Assembly: GCF_034057115.1 (NCBI RefSeq)
Contig: NZ_CP139195.1
Location: 3,596,001-3,660,000, forward strand
DNA length: 64,000 bases
Direction of reading: 5' to 3'
Source: Pseudomonas sp. AN-1
Lineage (GTDB): Bacteria; Pseudomonadota; Gammaproteobacteria; Pseudomonadales; Pseudomonadaceae
Shown: positions 10,707 to 19,164 of the stretch, in pieces
Position numbering within the stretch: the stretch's first letter is position 1
Layout of the letters: every line of letters begins with the position of its first letter
Program-made: the position numbers and the translations under genes
The notes under the pieces: generated by a model
What the model was told of the DNA's origin: nothing
Databases searched by the model: none
The model's input: only the letters and a program-made list of their open reading frames with translations

Positions 10707-12281
10707 ATGATGACAAGACTCCGCTACTACGTCGGGGCCGCCAGCCTGGCCGCGGCCGCCGCCAGTCTGGCGCAGCCGGCGCTAGCCGCCGGGCGCACCG
10801 GCGAGCAGATCCTGGGCGAGACCTGCGCGGCCTGCCACGCCAGGGAAGGCGACCAGCAGTTCAGCCGCATCAGCCACCAGCGCAAGACGCCGGAAGGCTG
10901 GCTGATGAGCATCGCGCGCATGCAGGTGATGCACGGCGTGCAGATCGACGACGCCGACCGCCGCACCCTGGTCAAGTACCTGGCCGACCGCCAGGGCCTG
11001 GCGCCCAGCGAGACCGAGGGCGTGCGCTACGCCATGGAGCGCCGCCTCAACACGGTGGAGCAGTTCGACGACCAGTTTGCCCAGATGTGCGCGCGCTGCC
11101 ACTCCGGCGCACGGGTGGCCCTGCAGCGCCGCCCGGCCAAGGAATGGGAGCACCTGGTCAACTTCCACCTCGGCCAGTGGCCGTCGCTGGAGTACCAGGC
11201 GCAGTCGCGCGACCGCGACTGGCTGCCGATCGCCCTCAAGGAGATGGTGCCGGCGCTGGCCAGCAAATATCCGCTGGACAACCCGGCGTGGAGCGAGTGG
11301 CAGAAGGCCAGACCGGGCGCCGCGGCACTGCCGGGACAGTGGAGCTTCAGCGGCCACCTGCCGGCCCGCGGCGACGTGCGCGGAGTGATGACGGTGAGCG
11401 CCGCCGAGGGCGACAGCTTCAAGGTCAGCCTCGAGGGCCAGTACGCCGACGGCAAGCCGCTCAAGGGCAGCGGCTCGGCGATCCTCTACAACGGCTACGA
11501 GTGGCGCGGCACCCTCGAGGTCGACGGCGTGGCCATGCGCCAGGTGTTCAGCGCACTGGACGGCGAGATGCGCGGGCGCATGTTCGAGAGCGAGCACGAC
11601 GAGCGCGGCCTCGACTTCGTCGCCGCCAAGGCCGGCACGCCGCGGCTGCTCGCCGTGCAGCCGGGCTACCTGAAGGCGGGCAGCGAGGCCGAGCTGACCC
11701 TGGTGGGCAGCGACCTTTCCGGCAAGCCGGACTTCGGCCCGGGCGTCGCGGTGGTCAAGGTGCTGGAGCAGAGCCCCGAGCGGATGCGCGTCAGGGTCAG
11801 GGCCGCGGCCGATGCCGCCGCCGGCAGCCGCAAGGTCGCGCTGGGTTCGCTCGAGGGCGTGAACCTGGCGGTGTACCAGTCGGTCAGCGAGGTCAAGGTG
11901 GTGCCGGCCTTCTCGGTCGCCCGCATCGGCGACAACGGCGGCTCGACGCCCAAGGTGCAGGGCCGCTTCGACGCCGAGGCCTGGGGCCAGGACGCCGCCG
12001 GCCAGGCCTTCCGTATCGGCTACCTGCCGGCGCAGTGGTCGGTGGCAGCGTTCAACGAGCAGGCCGAGGAGGACGAGGACGTCAAGTACGCCGGGCGCAT
12101 GCAGGCCGACGGCGTGTTCGTGCCGGGCGACGCCGGCCCCAACCCGGCGCGCAAGATGTCCACCAACAACGCCGGCAATCTCAAGGTGATCGCCCAGGTC
12201 GACGACGGCGGCAAGCCGCTCGAGGGCGAGGGCCAGATGATCGTCACCGTGCAGCGCTGGAACAACCCGCCGCTGCCGTAA
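10707..12281 (+). CDS. qhpA: QhpA, diheme alpha subunit of quinohemoprotein amine dehydrogenase
   Basis: A 524-aa periplasmic protein with a Sec signal peptide (about residues 1-28). Two c-type heme sites, CAACH (40-44) and CARCH (128-132), form the diheme domain; the remainder is the beta-sandwich region typical of the alpha subunit (mature protein about 490-495 aa). It passes electrons from the CTQ in the gamma subunit to an external acceptor such as azurin or cytochrome c. ATG 10707 is chosen because AGGAG lies 10 bases upstream and a signal peptide follows. First gene of qhpADCB, preceded by a sigma54-like promoter. Confidence 0.93.
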   Translation: MMTRLRYYVGAASLAAAAASLAQPALAAGRTGEQILGETCAACHAREGDQQFSRISHQRKTPEGWLMSIARMQVMHGVQIDDADRRTLVKYLADRQGLAPSETEGVRYAMERRLNTVEQFDDQFAQMCARCHSGARVALQRRPAKEWEHLVNFHLGQWPSLEYQAQSRDRDWLPIALKEMVPALASKYPLDNPAWSEWQKARPGAAALPGQWSFSGHLPARGDVRGVMTVSAAEGDSFKVSLEGQYADGKPLKGSGSAILYNGYEWRGTLEVDGVAMRQVFSALDGEMRGRMFESEHDERGLDFVAAKAGTPRLLAVQPGYLKAGSEAELTLVGSDLSGKPDFGPGVAVVKVLEQSPERMRVRVRAAADAAAGSRKVALGSLEGVNLAVYQSVSEVKVVPAFSVARIGDNGGSTPKVQGRFDAEAWGQDAAGQAFRIGYLPAQWSVAAFNEQAEEDEDVKYAGRMQADGVFVPGDAGPNPARKMSTNNAGNLKVIAQVDDGGKPLEGEGQMIVTVQRWNNPPLP

Positions 12282-12354
12282 CCGACCGTGACTCGGGCGA
12301 GCCTGGCTCGCCCAGATGCGATTCCACGATGAGCATGAATTCCGGGAGGTCGCC

Positions 12355-13785
12355 ATGGGCGCAATCTTGAATCTGGTCGAGCGCAACCTGCACGAGGTGC
12401 AGGTCAACGCCGACCGTCTGCTGTTCCATATCCCGAGCAGCTCGCTGTTCGCCGCCGATGAATTGACCGGCGGCATCATCGACGCGTTGCGCCATGAAGG
12501 CTGCTCGCCCGAGGCGCTGGCGCAGCGCCTGGCCGGGCGCTTCGCGGGTAGCGAGATCGACGAGACCCTGCGCGAGCTGATCGCGCTGGAGCTGGTCAGC
12601 GACGGCTCGCCGCTGACCCCGGAGATCGCCGTGCGCCGGGTCGAGCGCACCGCGCTGAACACCGTGGTGCTCAACGTCAACACCGGCTGCAACCTGAGCT
12701 GCACCTACTGCTACAAGGAAGACCTCGACAAGCCGTCGGCCGGCAGGAAGATGCAGCTCGACACCGCCCAGGCGTCGGTGGAGATGCTGCTCAGGGAGTC
12801 GCCGGACGAGGCGCGCTACACCGTGGTGTTCTTCGGCGGCGAGCCGCTGTCCAACCGGCCGCTGATCGAGGCGATGGTGGACTGGTGCGAGGCGCGCTTC
12901 GCGGCGGCGGGCAAGGCGGTCGACTTCGTGATGACCACCAACGCCACCCTCCTCACCGAGGAGATCGTCGACTGGCTGAACGCCCATCGCTTCGGCCTGT
13001 CGGTGAGCATCGACGGGCCGAAGACGGTGCACGACCGCAACCGCATCACCGTGGGCGGCCAGGGCACCTACGACGTGGTGAGGAAGAAGGTGGACATGCT
13101 GCTGGCGCGCTACGACAGCCGCCCGGTGGGTGCGCGGGTGACCCTGACCCGCGGCATCACCGACGTCGAGACGATCTGGAACCACCTGTTCAACGAGCTG
13201 GGCTTCGCCGAGGTCGGCTTCGCCCCGGTCACCTCCGGCGATGTCAGCGACTACAACCTGAGCGGCGAAGAGCTGGCTGCGGTGTTCGCCAACATGAAGG
13301 CGCTCGGCCGCCATTACCTCGCCGAGGCGCTGGTCGGGCGCAACATCGGCTTCTCCAACCTGCACCAGCTGCTCACCGACATTCACGAGGGGCAGAAGAA
13401 GGCCCTGCCGTGCGGCGCCGGGCTGAAGATGCTGGCGGTCGACCACCAGGGCGAGCTGAACCTCTGCCACCGCTTCACCGGCTCGAGCCTGCCGACCTTC
13501 GGCAACGTGCGCGAGGGGGTGAAGCAGGCCGAGCTCAACGACTTCCTCTCCCAGCGCCTGGACCGCAGCGGCACCGGCTGCGACAGCTGCCGCATCCGCA
13601 ACCTGTGCTCGGGCGGCTGCTACCACGAGAGCTACGCCCGCTACGGCGACCCGGCCCACCCCACCTATCACTACTGCGAACTGATGCGCGACTGGGTCGA
13701 CTTCGGCATCGAGGTCTACCACCGGATCATGGCCGAGAACCCAGCCTTCTTCAGCCGCTTCATCGCACCGAGAAAGGCCCACTGA
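12355..13785 (+). CDS. qhpD: QhpD, radical SAM enzyme forming thioether crosslinks in QhpC
   Basis: A 476-aa radical SAM/SPASM protein. The SAM cluster motif CNLSCTYC lies at Cys112, Cys116 and Cys119. C-terminal cysteines ([31 protein letters not shown]) would hold auxiliary Fe-S clusters. The family member in Paracoccus makes three Cys-to-Asp/Glu thioether bonds inside QhpC in the cytoplasm. ATG 12355 is preferred over the in-frame ATG 12316 because GGGAGG lies 5 bases before it. The stop is one base before qhpC, consistent with enzyme and substrate being made together. Confidence 0.94.
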   Translation: MGAILNLVERNLHEVQVNADRLLFHIPSSSLFAADELTGGIIDALRHEGCSPEALAQRLAGRFAGSEIDETLRELIALELVSDGSPLTPEIAVRRVERTALNTVVLNVNTGCNLSCTYCYKEDLDKPSAGRKMQLDTAQASVEMLLRESPDEARYTVVFFGGEPLSNRPLIEAMVDWCEARFAAAGKAVDFVMTTNATLLTEEIVDWLNAHRFGLSVSIDGPKTVHDRNRITVGGQGTYDVVRKKVDMLLARYDSRPVGARVTLTRGITDVETIWNHLFNELGFAEVGFAPVTSGDVSDYNLSGEELAAVFANMKALGRHYLAEALVGRNIGFSNLHQLLTDIHEGQKKALPCGAGLKMLAVDHQGELNLCHRFTGSSLPTFGNVREGVKQAELNDFLSQRLDRSGTGCDSCRIRNLCSGGCYHESYARYGDPAHPTYHYCELMRDWVDFGIEVYHRIMAENPAFFSRFIAPRKAH

Positions 13786-13786
13786 C

Positions 13787-14110
13787 ATGAAACATCTCAA
13801 GCCGCTCAACCAGAAAGCCCAGCTGCTCGACCAGGCCGCCGCGGAGGATCGCGTCGAGGAAGTCATCGCCATGAGTGCCGTGGCCGGCTGCACCGCCACC
13901 ACCGACCCGGGCTGGGAGATCGACGCCTTCGGCGGCGTCGCCTCGCTGTGCCAGCCGATGGAGTCCGACCTGTACGGCTGCTCCGACCCCTGCTGGTGGC
14001 CGGCCCAGGTGCCGGACATGATGAGCACCTACCCGGACTGGAACAAGGACGCGCAGGCCTCGGCCGAGGACTGGCGCAACCTCGGCACCGTATTCCCGAA
14101 AGACCAGTGA
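13787..14110 (+). CDS. qhpC: QhpC, CTQ-bearing gamma subunit of quinohemoprotein amine dehydrogenase
   Basis: A 107-aa precursor with a 28-residue leader removed by QhpE and a 79-residue mature chain. Every residue known to be modified in the Paracoccus protein is present at the same mature position: Cys7-Glu16, Cys27-Asp33 and Cys41-Asp49 thioether pairs, and Cys37-Trp43 forming cysteine tryptophylquinone (motif [12 protein letters not shown]). Precursor numbering adds 28. There is no Sec or Tat signal, which explains the dedicated ABC exporter QhpF. It is the catalytic subunit that oxidises the amine. Confidence 0.96.
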   Translation: MKHLKPLNQKAQLLDQAAAEDRVEEVIAMSAVAGCTATTDPGWEIDAFGGVASLCQPMESDLYGCSDPCWWPAQVPDMMSTYPDWNKDAQASAEDWRNLGTVFPKDQ

Positions 14111-14138
14111 ACGGCCGCAGACCAACAGGGGAACCGAC

Positions 14139-15263
14139 ATGAAGCTGCACACCATCAGCGGCCTGGCGGCCGCCATCGCCGGCGTCGTACTGGGCCTGCC
14201 GGCGCACGCCGCCGGCGAGGCCGGCCCGGCGCTCAAGCCCGGCCACGAATACCTGATCGCCACCAACTACCCGAACAACCTGCACGTGGTCGACCTGGCC
14301 AGCGACAAGGTCTACAAGACCTGCCAGATGCCCGACGCCTACGGCCCGGGCACCACGCAGATCGGCCCCGACCGCAAGACCGCCTACGTGCTCAACAACC
14401 ACTACGGCGACCTCTACGGCATCGACCTGGACAGCTGCAGGACGGTGTTCCACGCGCGCCTGGCGCAGGGGCCGACCGAGAAGGCCAAGGCGCTGTTCTC
14501 CATCGCCCTGAGTCCGGACGGCAAGGAGATCTACAGCGTCGCCAACCCGACCGAGCGCAAGAGCGACCACTACGTGGTCAAGGCGCCGCGCCTGCAGGTC
14601 TACGCCACCGACGCCGGCCTCGACGCCAAGCCCGTGCGCAGCTTCGAGGTGCCGCGGCAGATCAGCATCATGCAGGCCGGTGCCGACGGCAGCCTGTACA
14701 TGGCCGGCGCCGACGTCTACAAGCTCGACGTGCAGACCGGCAAGTACGAGGTGGCGCTGGCCAGCCGCAACTGGCAGCGGCCGCTGTACAGCCCGCCGGA
14801 CGTGCTCTACGCCTGGCCGCAGCAGACCCACTTGGGCGACTTCTCGATGCTCTACACCGCGGCCAAGTTCAAGGACGACAAGCAGGACCTGGCGACCGCC
14901 GACTTCGTCTACGGCTACTTCAGCATCGACCTGAAGACCGGCAAGACCACGGTGCAGGACTTCGCGCCGCTCACCGAGATCTACTTCACCGGCATGCGCT
15001 CGCCCAAGGACCCGAACCTGATGTTCGGCGTGCTCAACCGTCTGGCCAAGTACGACATCAGGGAGCAGAAGCTGCTGAAGACGGCGAAGCTCGATCATTC
15101 CTACTACTGCATCGCGCTGAACAAGGCTGGCAGCAAGGTCTACCTGGGCGGCACCTACAACGAGCTGGCGGTGTTCGACGCCGACAGCCTGGAGCCTGTC
15201 GGCAAGATCGAGCTGCCCGGCGGCGACATGGCCATCGCCACCACCCAGGTGTTCACCCGCTAA
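14139..15263 (+). CDS. qhpB: QhpB, beta-propeller subunit of quinohemoprotein amine dehydrogenase
   Basis: A 374-aa protein with a Sec signal peptide (about residues 1-24, ending PAHA) and repeating propeller-like segments (NNLHVVDLASDKVY, SIALSPDGKEIYSVA, LNKAGSKVYLGGTYNELAVFD). In the QHNDH heterotrimer the seven-bladed beta subunit covers the gamma subunit and helps form the active site. It is the last gene of qhpADCB, 28 bp after qhpC, and is followed by a terminator. Confidence 0.92.
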   Translation: MKLHTISGLAAAIAGVVLGLPAHAAGEAGPALKPGHEYLIATNYPNNLHVVDLASDKVYKTCQMPDAYGPGTTQIGPDRKTAYVLNNHYGDLYGIDLDSCRTVFHARLAQGPTEKAKALFSIALSPDGKEIYSVANPTERKSDHYVVKAPRLQVYATDAGLDAKPVRSFEVPRQISIMQAGADGSLYMAGADVYKLDVQTGKYEVALASRNWQRPLYSPPDVLYAWPQQTHLGDFSMLYTAAKFKDDKQDLATADFVYGYFSIDLKTGKTTVQDFAPLTEIYFTGMRSPKDPNLMFGVLNRLAKYDIREQKLLKTAKLDHSYYCIALNKAGSKVYLGGTYNELAVFDADSLEPVGKIELPGGDMAIATTQVFTR

Positions 15264-15285
15264 GCGCTATTCGGCTGACAGACGA

Positions 15286-15320
15286 GGCCGCTCTCCGCTC
15301 CGGTGGGGAGCGGCCTTCTT
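15286..15320 (+). terminator. Terminator of the qhpADCB operon
   Basis: An 11-bp stem (GGCCGCTCTCC paired with GGGGAGCGGCC, one wobble) is followed by TTCTT, 23 bp after the qhpB stop. The stretch 15321-15469 shows no gene or motif that I can recognise. Confidence 0.7.
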
Positions 15321-15469
15321 GCGTCTGCACGTCGGTGCAGGAGTCGCTTTCGCTGACGCGCAACGGCTGCGCGGCTTGCGGGATTCGGGCATGTCGGGGG
15401 CGCCAGGCGGGTACCCGGGCGTGGGGCAGGGGGCGTTCTGGGGGCTGGCGGGCAGGGCGGGCGGCTGGC

Positions 15470-15503
15470 CGGAAAAGAAACGGGCCGGCATCGCTGCCGG
15501 CCC
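15470..15503 (-). terminator. Terminator of the aau operon
   Basis: A perfect 8-bp stem (GGGCCGGC/GCCGGCCC, loop of six) is followed on the minus strand by GTTTCTTTTCC. It lies 19 bp after the stop of the cytochrome gene that closes the aau unit. Confidence 0.8.
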
Positions 15504-15522
15504 GCGCATCGGCCCTTGGCGG

Positions 15523-16062
15523 TCAGGGCTGGCCCATGCCGTCGTCGATGGCGATGCCCTGCGCGCGCATCCGCGCGATCAGCCCGGCGCGGGTGCCGGG
15601 CAGGTTGAGCAGGGCGTTGTGGCGTACCCGGGCGACTTCCTCGGCGGTGTACGGCTGGAAGCCGGCCGGGGTGCTGGCGCCGGCCATGCCGTGCTGCGGA
15701 TCGAGGATCCAGTTGAGCAGTTCGGCGATCTGCGCGTCACTGAGCGCGGCCTGGGCCACGCCCGGGACGCGGACGAGGAACTCGCGGCCGCCCTCGACGC
15801 GCAGGAAGTTGCCGACGAAACCGCTCATCTTCGGCGTGTCGTTGCGCGCCGAGCCCTCGCCGCTGCCCAGGTGGCAGCCGGCGCACTGCAGCTGGTAGTT
15901 GGTGGCCACGCTGTAGCCGGCCTGGGCGATGGGCGTCTGTGGCGCCTCGTTGCCCGGCGCCGGCTTCTGGTGCGGATCGGGGAAGGCGCGGGCCAGGGCC
16001 GGGGGAGCCGCCAGTACGGCGGACAGTGCGGTGGCCAGTCCGGCGAGGATCAGCAGGCGCAT
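15523..16062 (-). CDS. Periplasmic monoheme cytochrome c of the aau cluster
   Basis: A 179-aa secreted protein with a signal peptide (about residues 1-25, ending ALA), one heme site CAGCH (60-64) and a candidate distal Met in TPKMSG. It follows aauA with RBS AAGGAGAG. The Alcaligenes faecalis aauBEDA cluster is likewise followed by a small monoheme cytochrome gene. It may accept electrons from the TTQ enzyme or take part in TTQ maturation; the sequence does not decide. It is not a diheme MauG. Confidence 0.82.
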   Translation of the reverse strand: MRLLILAGLATALSAVLAAPPALARAFPDPHQKPAPGNEAPQTPIAQAGYSVATNYQLQCAGCHLGSGEGSARNDTPKMSGFVGNFLRVEGGREFLVRVPGVAQAALSDAQIAELLNWILDPQHGMAGASTPAGFQPYTAEEVARVRHNALLNLPGTRAGLIARMRAQGIAIDDGMGQP

Positions 16063-16076
16063 GACGGCTCTCTCCT

Positions 16077-16601
16077 TCACTGGGCGACGCCGCGGATCAC
16101 CGAGATGGTGCAGTTGTAGACGCTGTTGGACTTGGCGCCCAGGCACCAGTTGACGTCGTTGTTGTTGAACGGCCGGTACATCGGCTCCTCGCTGTCGTTG
16201 CGGGTACAGGCGCACTGGCCGCAGGCCTGCTTACCGCAGCAGTCGTTGTAGGAAATGATGTAGTTCTTGCCGTCGGCCGGGTTGCGGCAGGTGCCGATCC
16301 AGGTCACCTGGGAGACTTCGGTGCCGGGCGGGCACTTGGTGGCGGTGCCGCCGCAGCAGTTGCACAGGAAGCCGTCCACCGAGCAGTAGCGCCAGTAGTC
16401 GCAGCTGTTCGGGTCGCCCGGATCGCCGGGGTTGCCGGTTTCGCCGGCGTGCGCCTTGGAGGCGCGGTCGATGGGCAGCAGCAGCGGCAGGGCGGCGCCG
16501 GCCACCAGCCAGGAGCCGATGCGGGAAAGTGCCTGGCGGCGCGAGGTGACGTCGGCGATCCGGCGGGCGGAGCGTTCGAACAGGATGTCCAGCAGTTTCA
16601 T
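16077..16601 (-). CDS. aauA: Aromatic amine dehydrogenase small (TTQ) subunit
   Basis: A 174-aa precursor. A twin-arginine signal (SRRQALSRIG and a hydrophobic stretch, residues 20-45) directs Tat export. The mature part is very Cys-rich, as expected for the disulfide-knotted light chain. The quinone precursor residues are Trp101 (TWIGTC) and Trp152 (VNWC); their separation of 51 equals that of Trp57/Trp108 in methylamine dehydrogenase and of the AADH pair. It sits after aauD in the conserved B-E-D-A order. The surrounding sequence is closer to aromatic than to methylamine dehydrogenase. Confidence 0.93.
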   Translation of the reverse strand: MKLLDILFERSARRIADVTSRRQALSRIGSWLVAGAALPLLLPIDRASKAHAGETGNPGDPGDPNSCDYWRYCSVDGFLCNCCGGTATKCPPGTEVSQVTWIGTCRNPADGKNYIISYNDCCGKQACGQCACTRNDSEEPMYRPFNNNDVNWCLGAKSNSVYNCTISVIRGVAQ

Positions 16602-16622
16602 GGGGTGTCTCCTCGGACCTTG

Positions 16623-17240
16623 TTATTGGTGGATCTTCACGGCGCTGTCGTGCGCGTGGGCAGGGGTGTGCAGGTAGTCCTGCAGGGAGGCGATGCCCAT
16701 GCGTTCGGCCTCGAACAGGCTGTCCAGGTGCTCGCGGGAGTTGACCAGGCCCTTGGCGCGCAGGATGCCGGCGGCATCGATCAGCGCGGCGTAGGGCAGC
16801 TTGCCGATCTGGTAGGTCATGCCGACTTCCGGGCCGACCACGTAGCGCGCGTCCTCCAGCTTGAACTCGCGGATCAGCGCGGCCTGGGCCTCCGGCTCGC
16901 CGTCGCTGACGTAGATCACCTCGAGGTCGGGGCGCTCCTTGGCCACCGCCTTGATCGCCGGCAGCAGCGACTTGCACACCGGGCAGCTGGGGGCGAGGAA
17001 GAACAGCAGCTGGCCCTTGTCGGCCGGGTAGCCGAAGTTCACCGGACGGCCGTTGCGGTCGGCGGCGGTGACCCTGGGCGCCGGTTCGTTGACCGCCACG
17101 CCCTTGTCGATCATCAGTGCGCCGGCCGGCGCGAGGCGGCCGTGCAGCACGCCGATCTGGCGCACCAGGCCCATGAGGACGAAGGCCAGGGCGATGAGGA
17201 GCAGCCAGAGCAGGATGTTGGAAACGATCAGAGCTTCCAT
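16623..17240 (-). CDS. aauD: AauD/MauD thioredoxin-like protein for TTQ subunit disulfides
   Basis: A 205-aa membrane-anchored thioredoxin-fold protein: one N-terminal transmembrane helix (residues 5-27), then a periplasmic domain with a CPVC motif (Cys86, Cys89) in FFLAPSCPVCKSLLP. MauD-type proteins are needed for correct disulfides in the TTQ-bearing small subunit. It is encoded 4 bp after aauE and just before aauA. Confidence 0.9.
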   Translation of the reverse strand: MEALIVSNILLWLLLIALAFVLMGLVRQIGVLHGRLAPAGALMIDKGVAVNEPAPRVTAADRNGRPVNFGYPADKGQLLFFLAPSCPVCKSLLPAIKAVAKERPDLEVIYVSDGEPEAQAALIREFKLEDARYVVGPEVGMTYQIGKLPYAALIDAAGILRAKGLVNSREHLDSLFEAERMGIASLQDYLHTPAHAHDSAVKIHQ

Positions 17241-17244
17241 GGTT

Positions 17245-17784
17245 TCACCTTCCAGTCAGTTTGAGCAGGCGCGGGGCGTTGGTCAGCAGACCGTCGGCCG
17301 CCGCGTAGAGCAGCAGGAGTACCGCGGCGGCGGCGATGGCGACGAAGCCGTCGAAGGCACCGAGTTCACGGGCCAGCGGCGGCAGTGCGGCGAGCACGGC
17401 GAGGCCGAGCAGTGCGGCGTTGCGCAGCAGCAGCAGCGGGCGCAGCGGCTGGCTTTCGCCGGGGCCGGCGCAGCCGCAGTCGATGTCGCGGCGGCCGCGC
17501 CACAGGTTGACGGCGATGGCGCCGGCGTAGAGCGCCATCAGCGCGCCGGCGGCCACTGCCGCGCCGCCACGGCTGAACGGCAGCAGCAGGCCGAGGGCGA
17601 CGGCGCCCTCGAGCAGCGGCAGGGCGCGCGCGGCCGGCCTGATCAGCGCCGTCGGCAGCAGGGCGTAGGCCTCCAGCTGCGCGGCGAACCAGCGCGGCGC
17701 GCGCAGCTTGTGGGTCGCCGCGGTCGCCAGGATCGCCGCCAGCGCCAGGGCACAGGCGTAGATCAGGATCGGATCGAGTGGCAT
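17245..17784 (-). CDS. aauE: AauE/MauE integral membrane protein
   Basis: A 179-aa protein with about four to five hydrophobic helices and the MauE-type motif RRDIDCGCAGPG near residue 100. MauE works with MauD in maturation or export of the small subunit, probably as its membrane redox partner in the DoxX/VKOR-like manner. It lies 10 bp after aauB and 4 bp before aauD. Confidence 0.88.
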   Translation of the reverse strand: MPLDPILIYACALALAAILATAATHKLRAPRWFAAQLEAYALLPTALIRPAARALPLLEGAVALGLLLPFSRGGAAVAAGALMALYAGAIAVNLWRGRRDIDCGCAGPGESQPLRPLLLLRNAALLGLAVLAALPPLARELGAFDGFVAIAAAAVLLLLYAAADGLLTNAPRLLKLTGR

Positions 17785-17794
17785 GGCAACCTCC

Positions 17795-18937
17795 TCAGTG
17801 GCTCTGCACCAGGGTCGGCGTCTTGGCGATCCCGGTCATGGTGCCGGTGTGCTTGCCGCTGTTCAGGTCGAACACCTCGAGGTCGCCGGTGACGGTGCTG
17901 GCCAGCAGCAGCGGCTTGTCGTCGCTGGTGGCGTGCAGGCTCCACATCAGGCCGGGCGCTTCCAGGGTACCGATCTTCTTGCCGGTCTTCAGGTCGAAGA
18001 CCCACACGGTGTTGCTCGGGTCTTCCCAGTTGAGCGGCTTATGGTCCGGGTGCATCAGCACGTACAGGCGGTCGAGCTTGGGCGCCAGCGCCATGGTCTG
18101 CCAGCCGCCGGGGGCCCAGCCGGCCTTCTTCTCTTCCGCGCTGACCAGCGACCAGGTCGGCAGGAACTTCGGCTTGTCGCCGGACAGGTCGACCGGATGG
18201 ATCTCGCCTTCGGTGGTGGTGAAGTAGTAGACGTCGCCCTTGGCCACCGCGCGCTCGACCATCTTGACCTGGTTGGGGTCGAACATCGGCGTCTGGTGGC
18301 GGCCGATCTCCTTGCCCTCGTCGTTGAGGGTGACCACCTGCAGGCTGCCGTCGCCGCACAGCGAGGCGAAGCGCCGCGCGCCCACCGGGTAGTTGAGGAT
18401 GCAGCCGCCGATGGCGATCTCGTTGACCGTCTTGCGTGCCTTGGCATCGACCACGGTGACCGAGGTCGACGGGGTGAAGTTGTAGATGTAGACGAAGCGG
18501 TCATCGCTGCTGGTGTTCAGCGCGTAGCGCTCGGTGATGCTGTTGGTGCGCTTGGGCGGAATCTCCACCTCCCACAGCGGCGACAGGGTCGAGCTGTCCC
18601 AGGCGGTCAGCATGTCGGTACGGGTGCCGCGCACGTAGCGCGACCAGTAGGTGTCGGCAGTGTAGAGGGTCTTCTGGTCGTGCGCCGGCACCATCGGCGC
18701 CATGCCGCCGGTGCTGAGCATGCCGAGCATGCGCTTGGCGTCCGGATCGACCACCACCACGCGGGTAGCGATCATGTTGGTGAACTCGACGTCGACGATG
18801 TAGGCGCGGTGCGGCTCCGGCGGGAAGGGCAGGGTGACCTGGCCTTCCTTTTCCACCGGCAGCTCGGCCTGGGCCGCACCGGCCAGGGCGATGCCGAGGG
18901 CCAGCGTGGTGCGTGCAAGGAGGTGTGTTATTCGCAT
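17795..18937 (-). CDS. aauB: Aromatic amine dehydrogenase large subunit
   Basis: A 380-aa periplasmic protein with a Sec signal peptide (about residues 1-24, ending AAQA) and a methylamine/aromatic amine dehydrogenase heavy-chain propeller (HRAYIVDVEFTN, ATRVVVVDPDAKRMLGML, LYTADTYWSRYVRGTRTD). Two large chains pair with two TTQ small chains (AauA) to oxidise arylalkylamines such as tyramine or phenylethylamine to aldehydes. It is the first gene of aauBEDA-cytochrome, read away from a PaaX-type regulator. Confidence 0.92.
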   Translation of the reverse strand: MRITHLLARTTLALGIALAGAAQAELPVEKEGQVTLPFPPEPHRAYIVDVEFTNMIATRVVVVDPDAKRMLGMLSTGGMAPMVPAHDQKTLYTADTYWSRYVRGTRTDMLTAWDSSTLSPLWEVEIPPKRTNSITERYALNTSSDDRFVYIYNFTPSTSVTVVDAKARKTVNEIAIGGCILNYPVGARRFASLCGDGSLQVVTLNDEGKEIGRHQTPMFDPNQVKMVERAVAKGDVYYFTTTEGEIHPVDLSGDKPKFLPTWSLVSAEEKKAGWAPGGWQTMALAPKLDRLYVLMHPDHKPLNWEDPSNTVWVFDLKTGKKIGTLEAPGLMWSLHATSDDKPLLLASTVTGDLEVFDLNSGKHTGTMTGIAKTPTLVQSH

Positions 18938-19164
18938 GGGATGGCTCCCTTGTTCTGGGTATTGGGCCGCGATGGCGAGCGCAGCGGTTGGCGTCCCCGA
19001 GTCTGCCGGGGCTGCCGTCGACCTGCATGGCTGTGCCTGCCAAGCACTTGTCTGCCAGTGCCATGCGCGGCGCGTCGGCCGAATGCCCGAGTGGCACGGT
19101 AGGACGGTAGCCTTACGCCCGATCCCCTAGGTATAGTCGCGATTTTCCGGCCAATCCCGTATCC
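18938..19164. promoter_or_regulatory. Divergent aauB / PaaX-like regulator intergenic region
   Basis: The 227-bp region must hold both promoters. For the rightward regulator a -10-like TATAGT (19132-19137) lies 27 bp before the start codon, but its -35 is poor. TGGCACGG at 19092 resembles a -24 block but lacks a -12 GC at the right distance. I could not identify a convincing sigma54 site or a PaaX operator for aauB. Confidence 0.35.

Noticed and set aside
16077..18937. Assignment of the TTQ cluster as methylamine dehydrogenase (mau)
   Set aside because: The large and small chains resemble aromatic amine dehydrogenase more, the order B-E-D-A followed by a monoheme cytochrome is that of aau, and mauF, mauG, mauC (amicyanin), mauM and mauN are absent here.
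19092..19107. TGGCACGGTAGGACGG as a sigma54 promoter for the PaaX-like gene
   Set aside because: The -24 block is present but no GC doublet occurs at the required -12 spacing.
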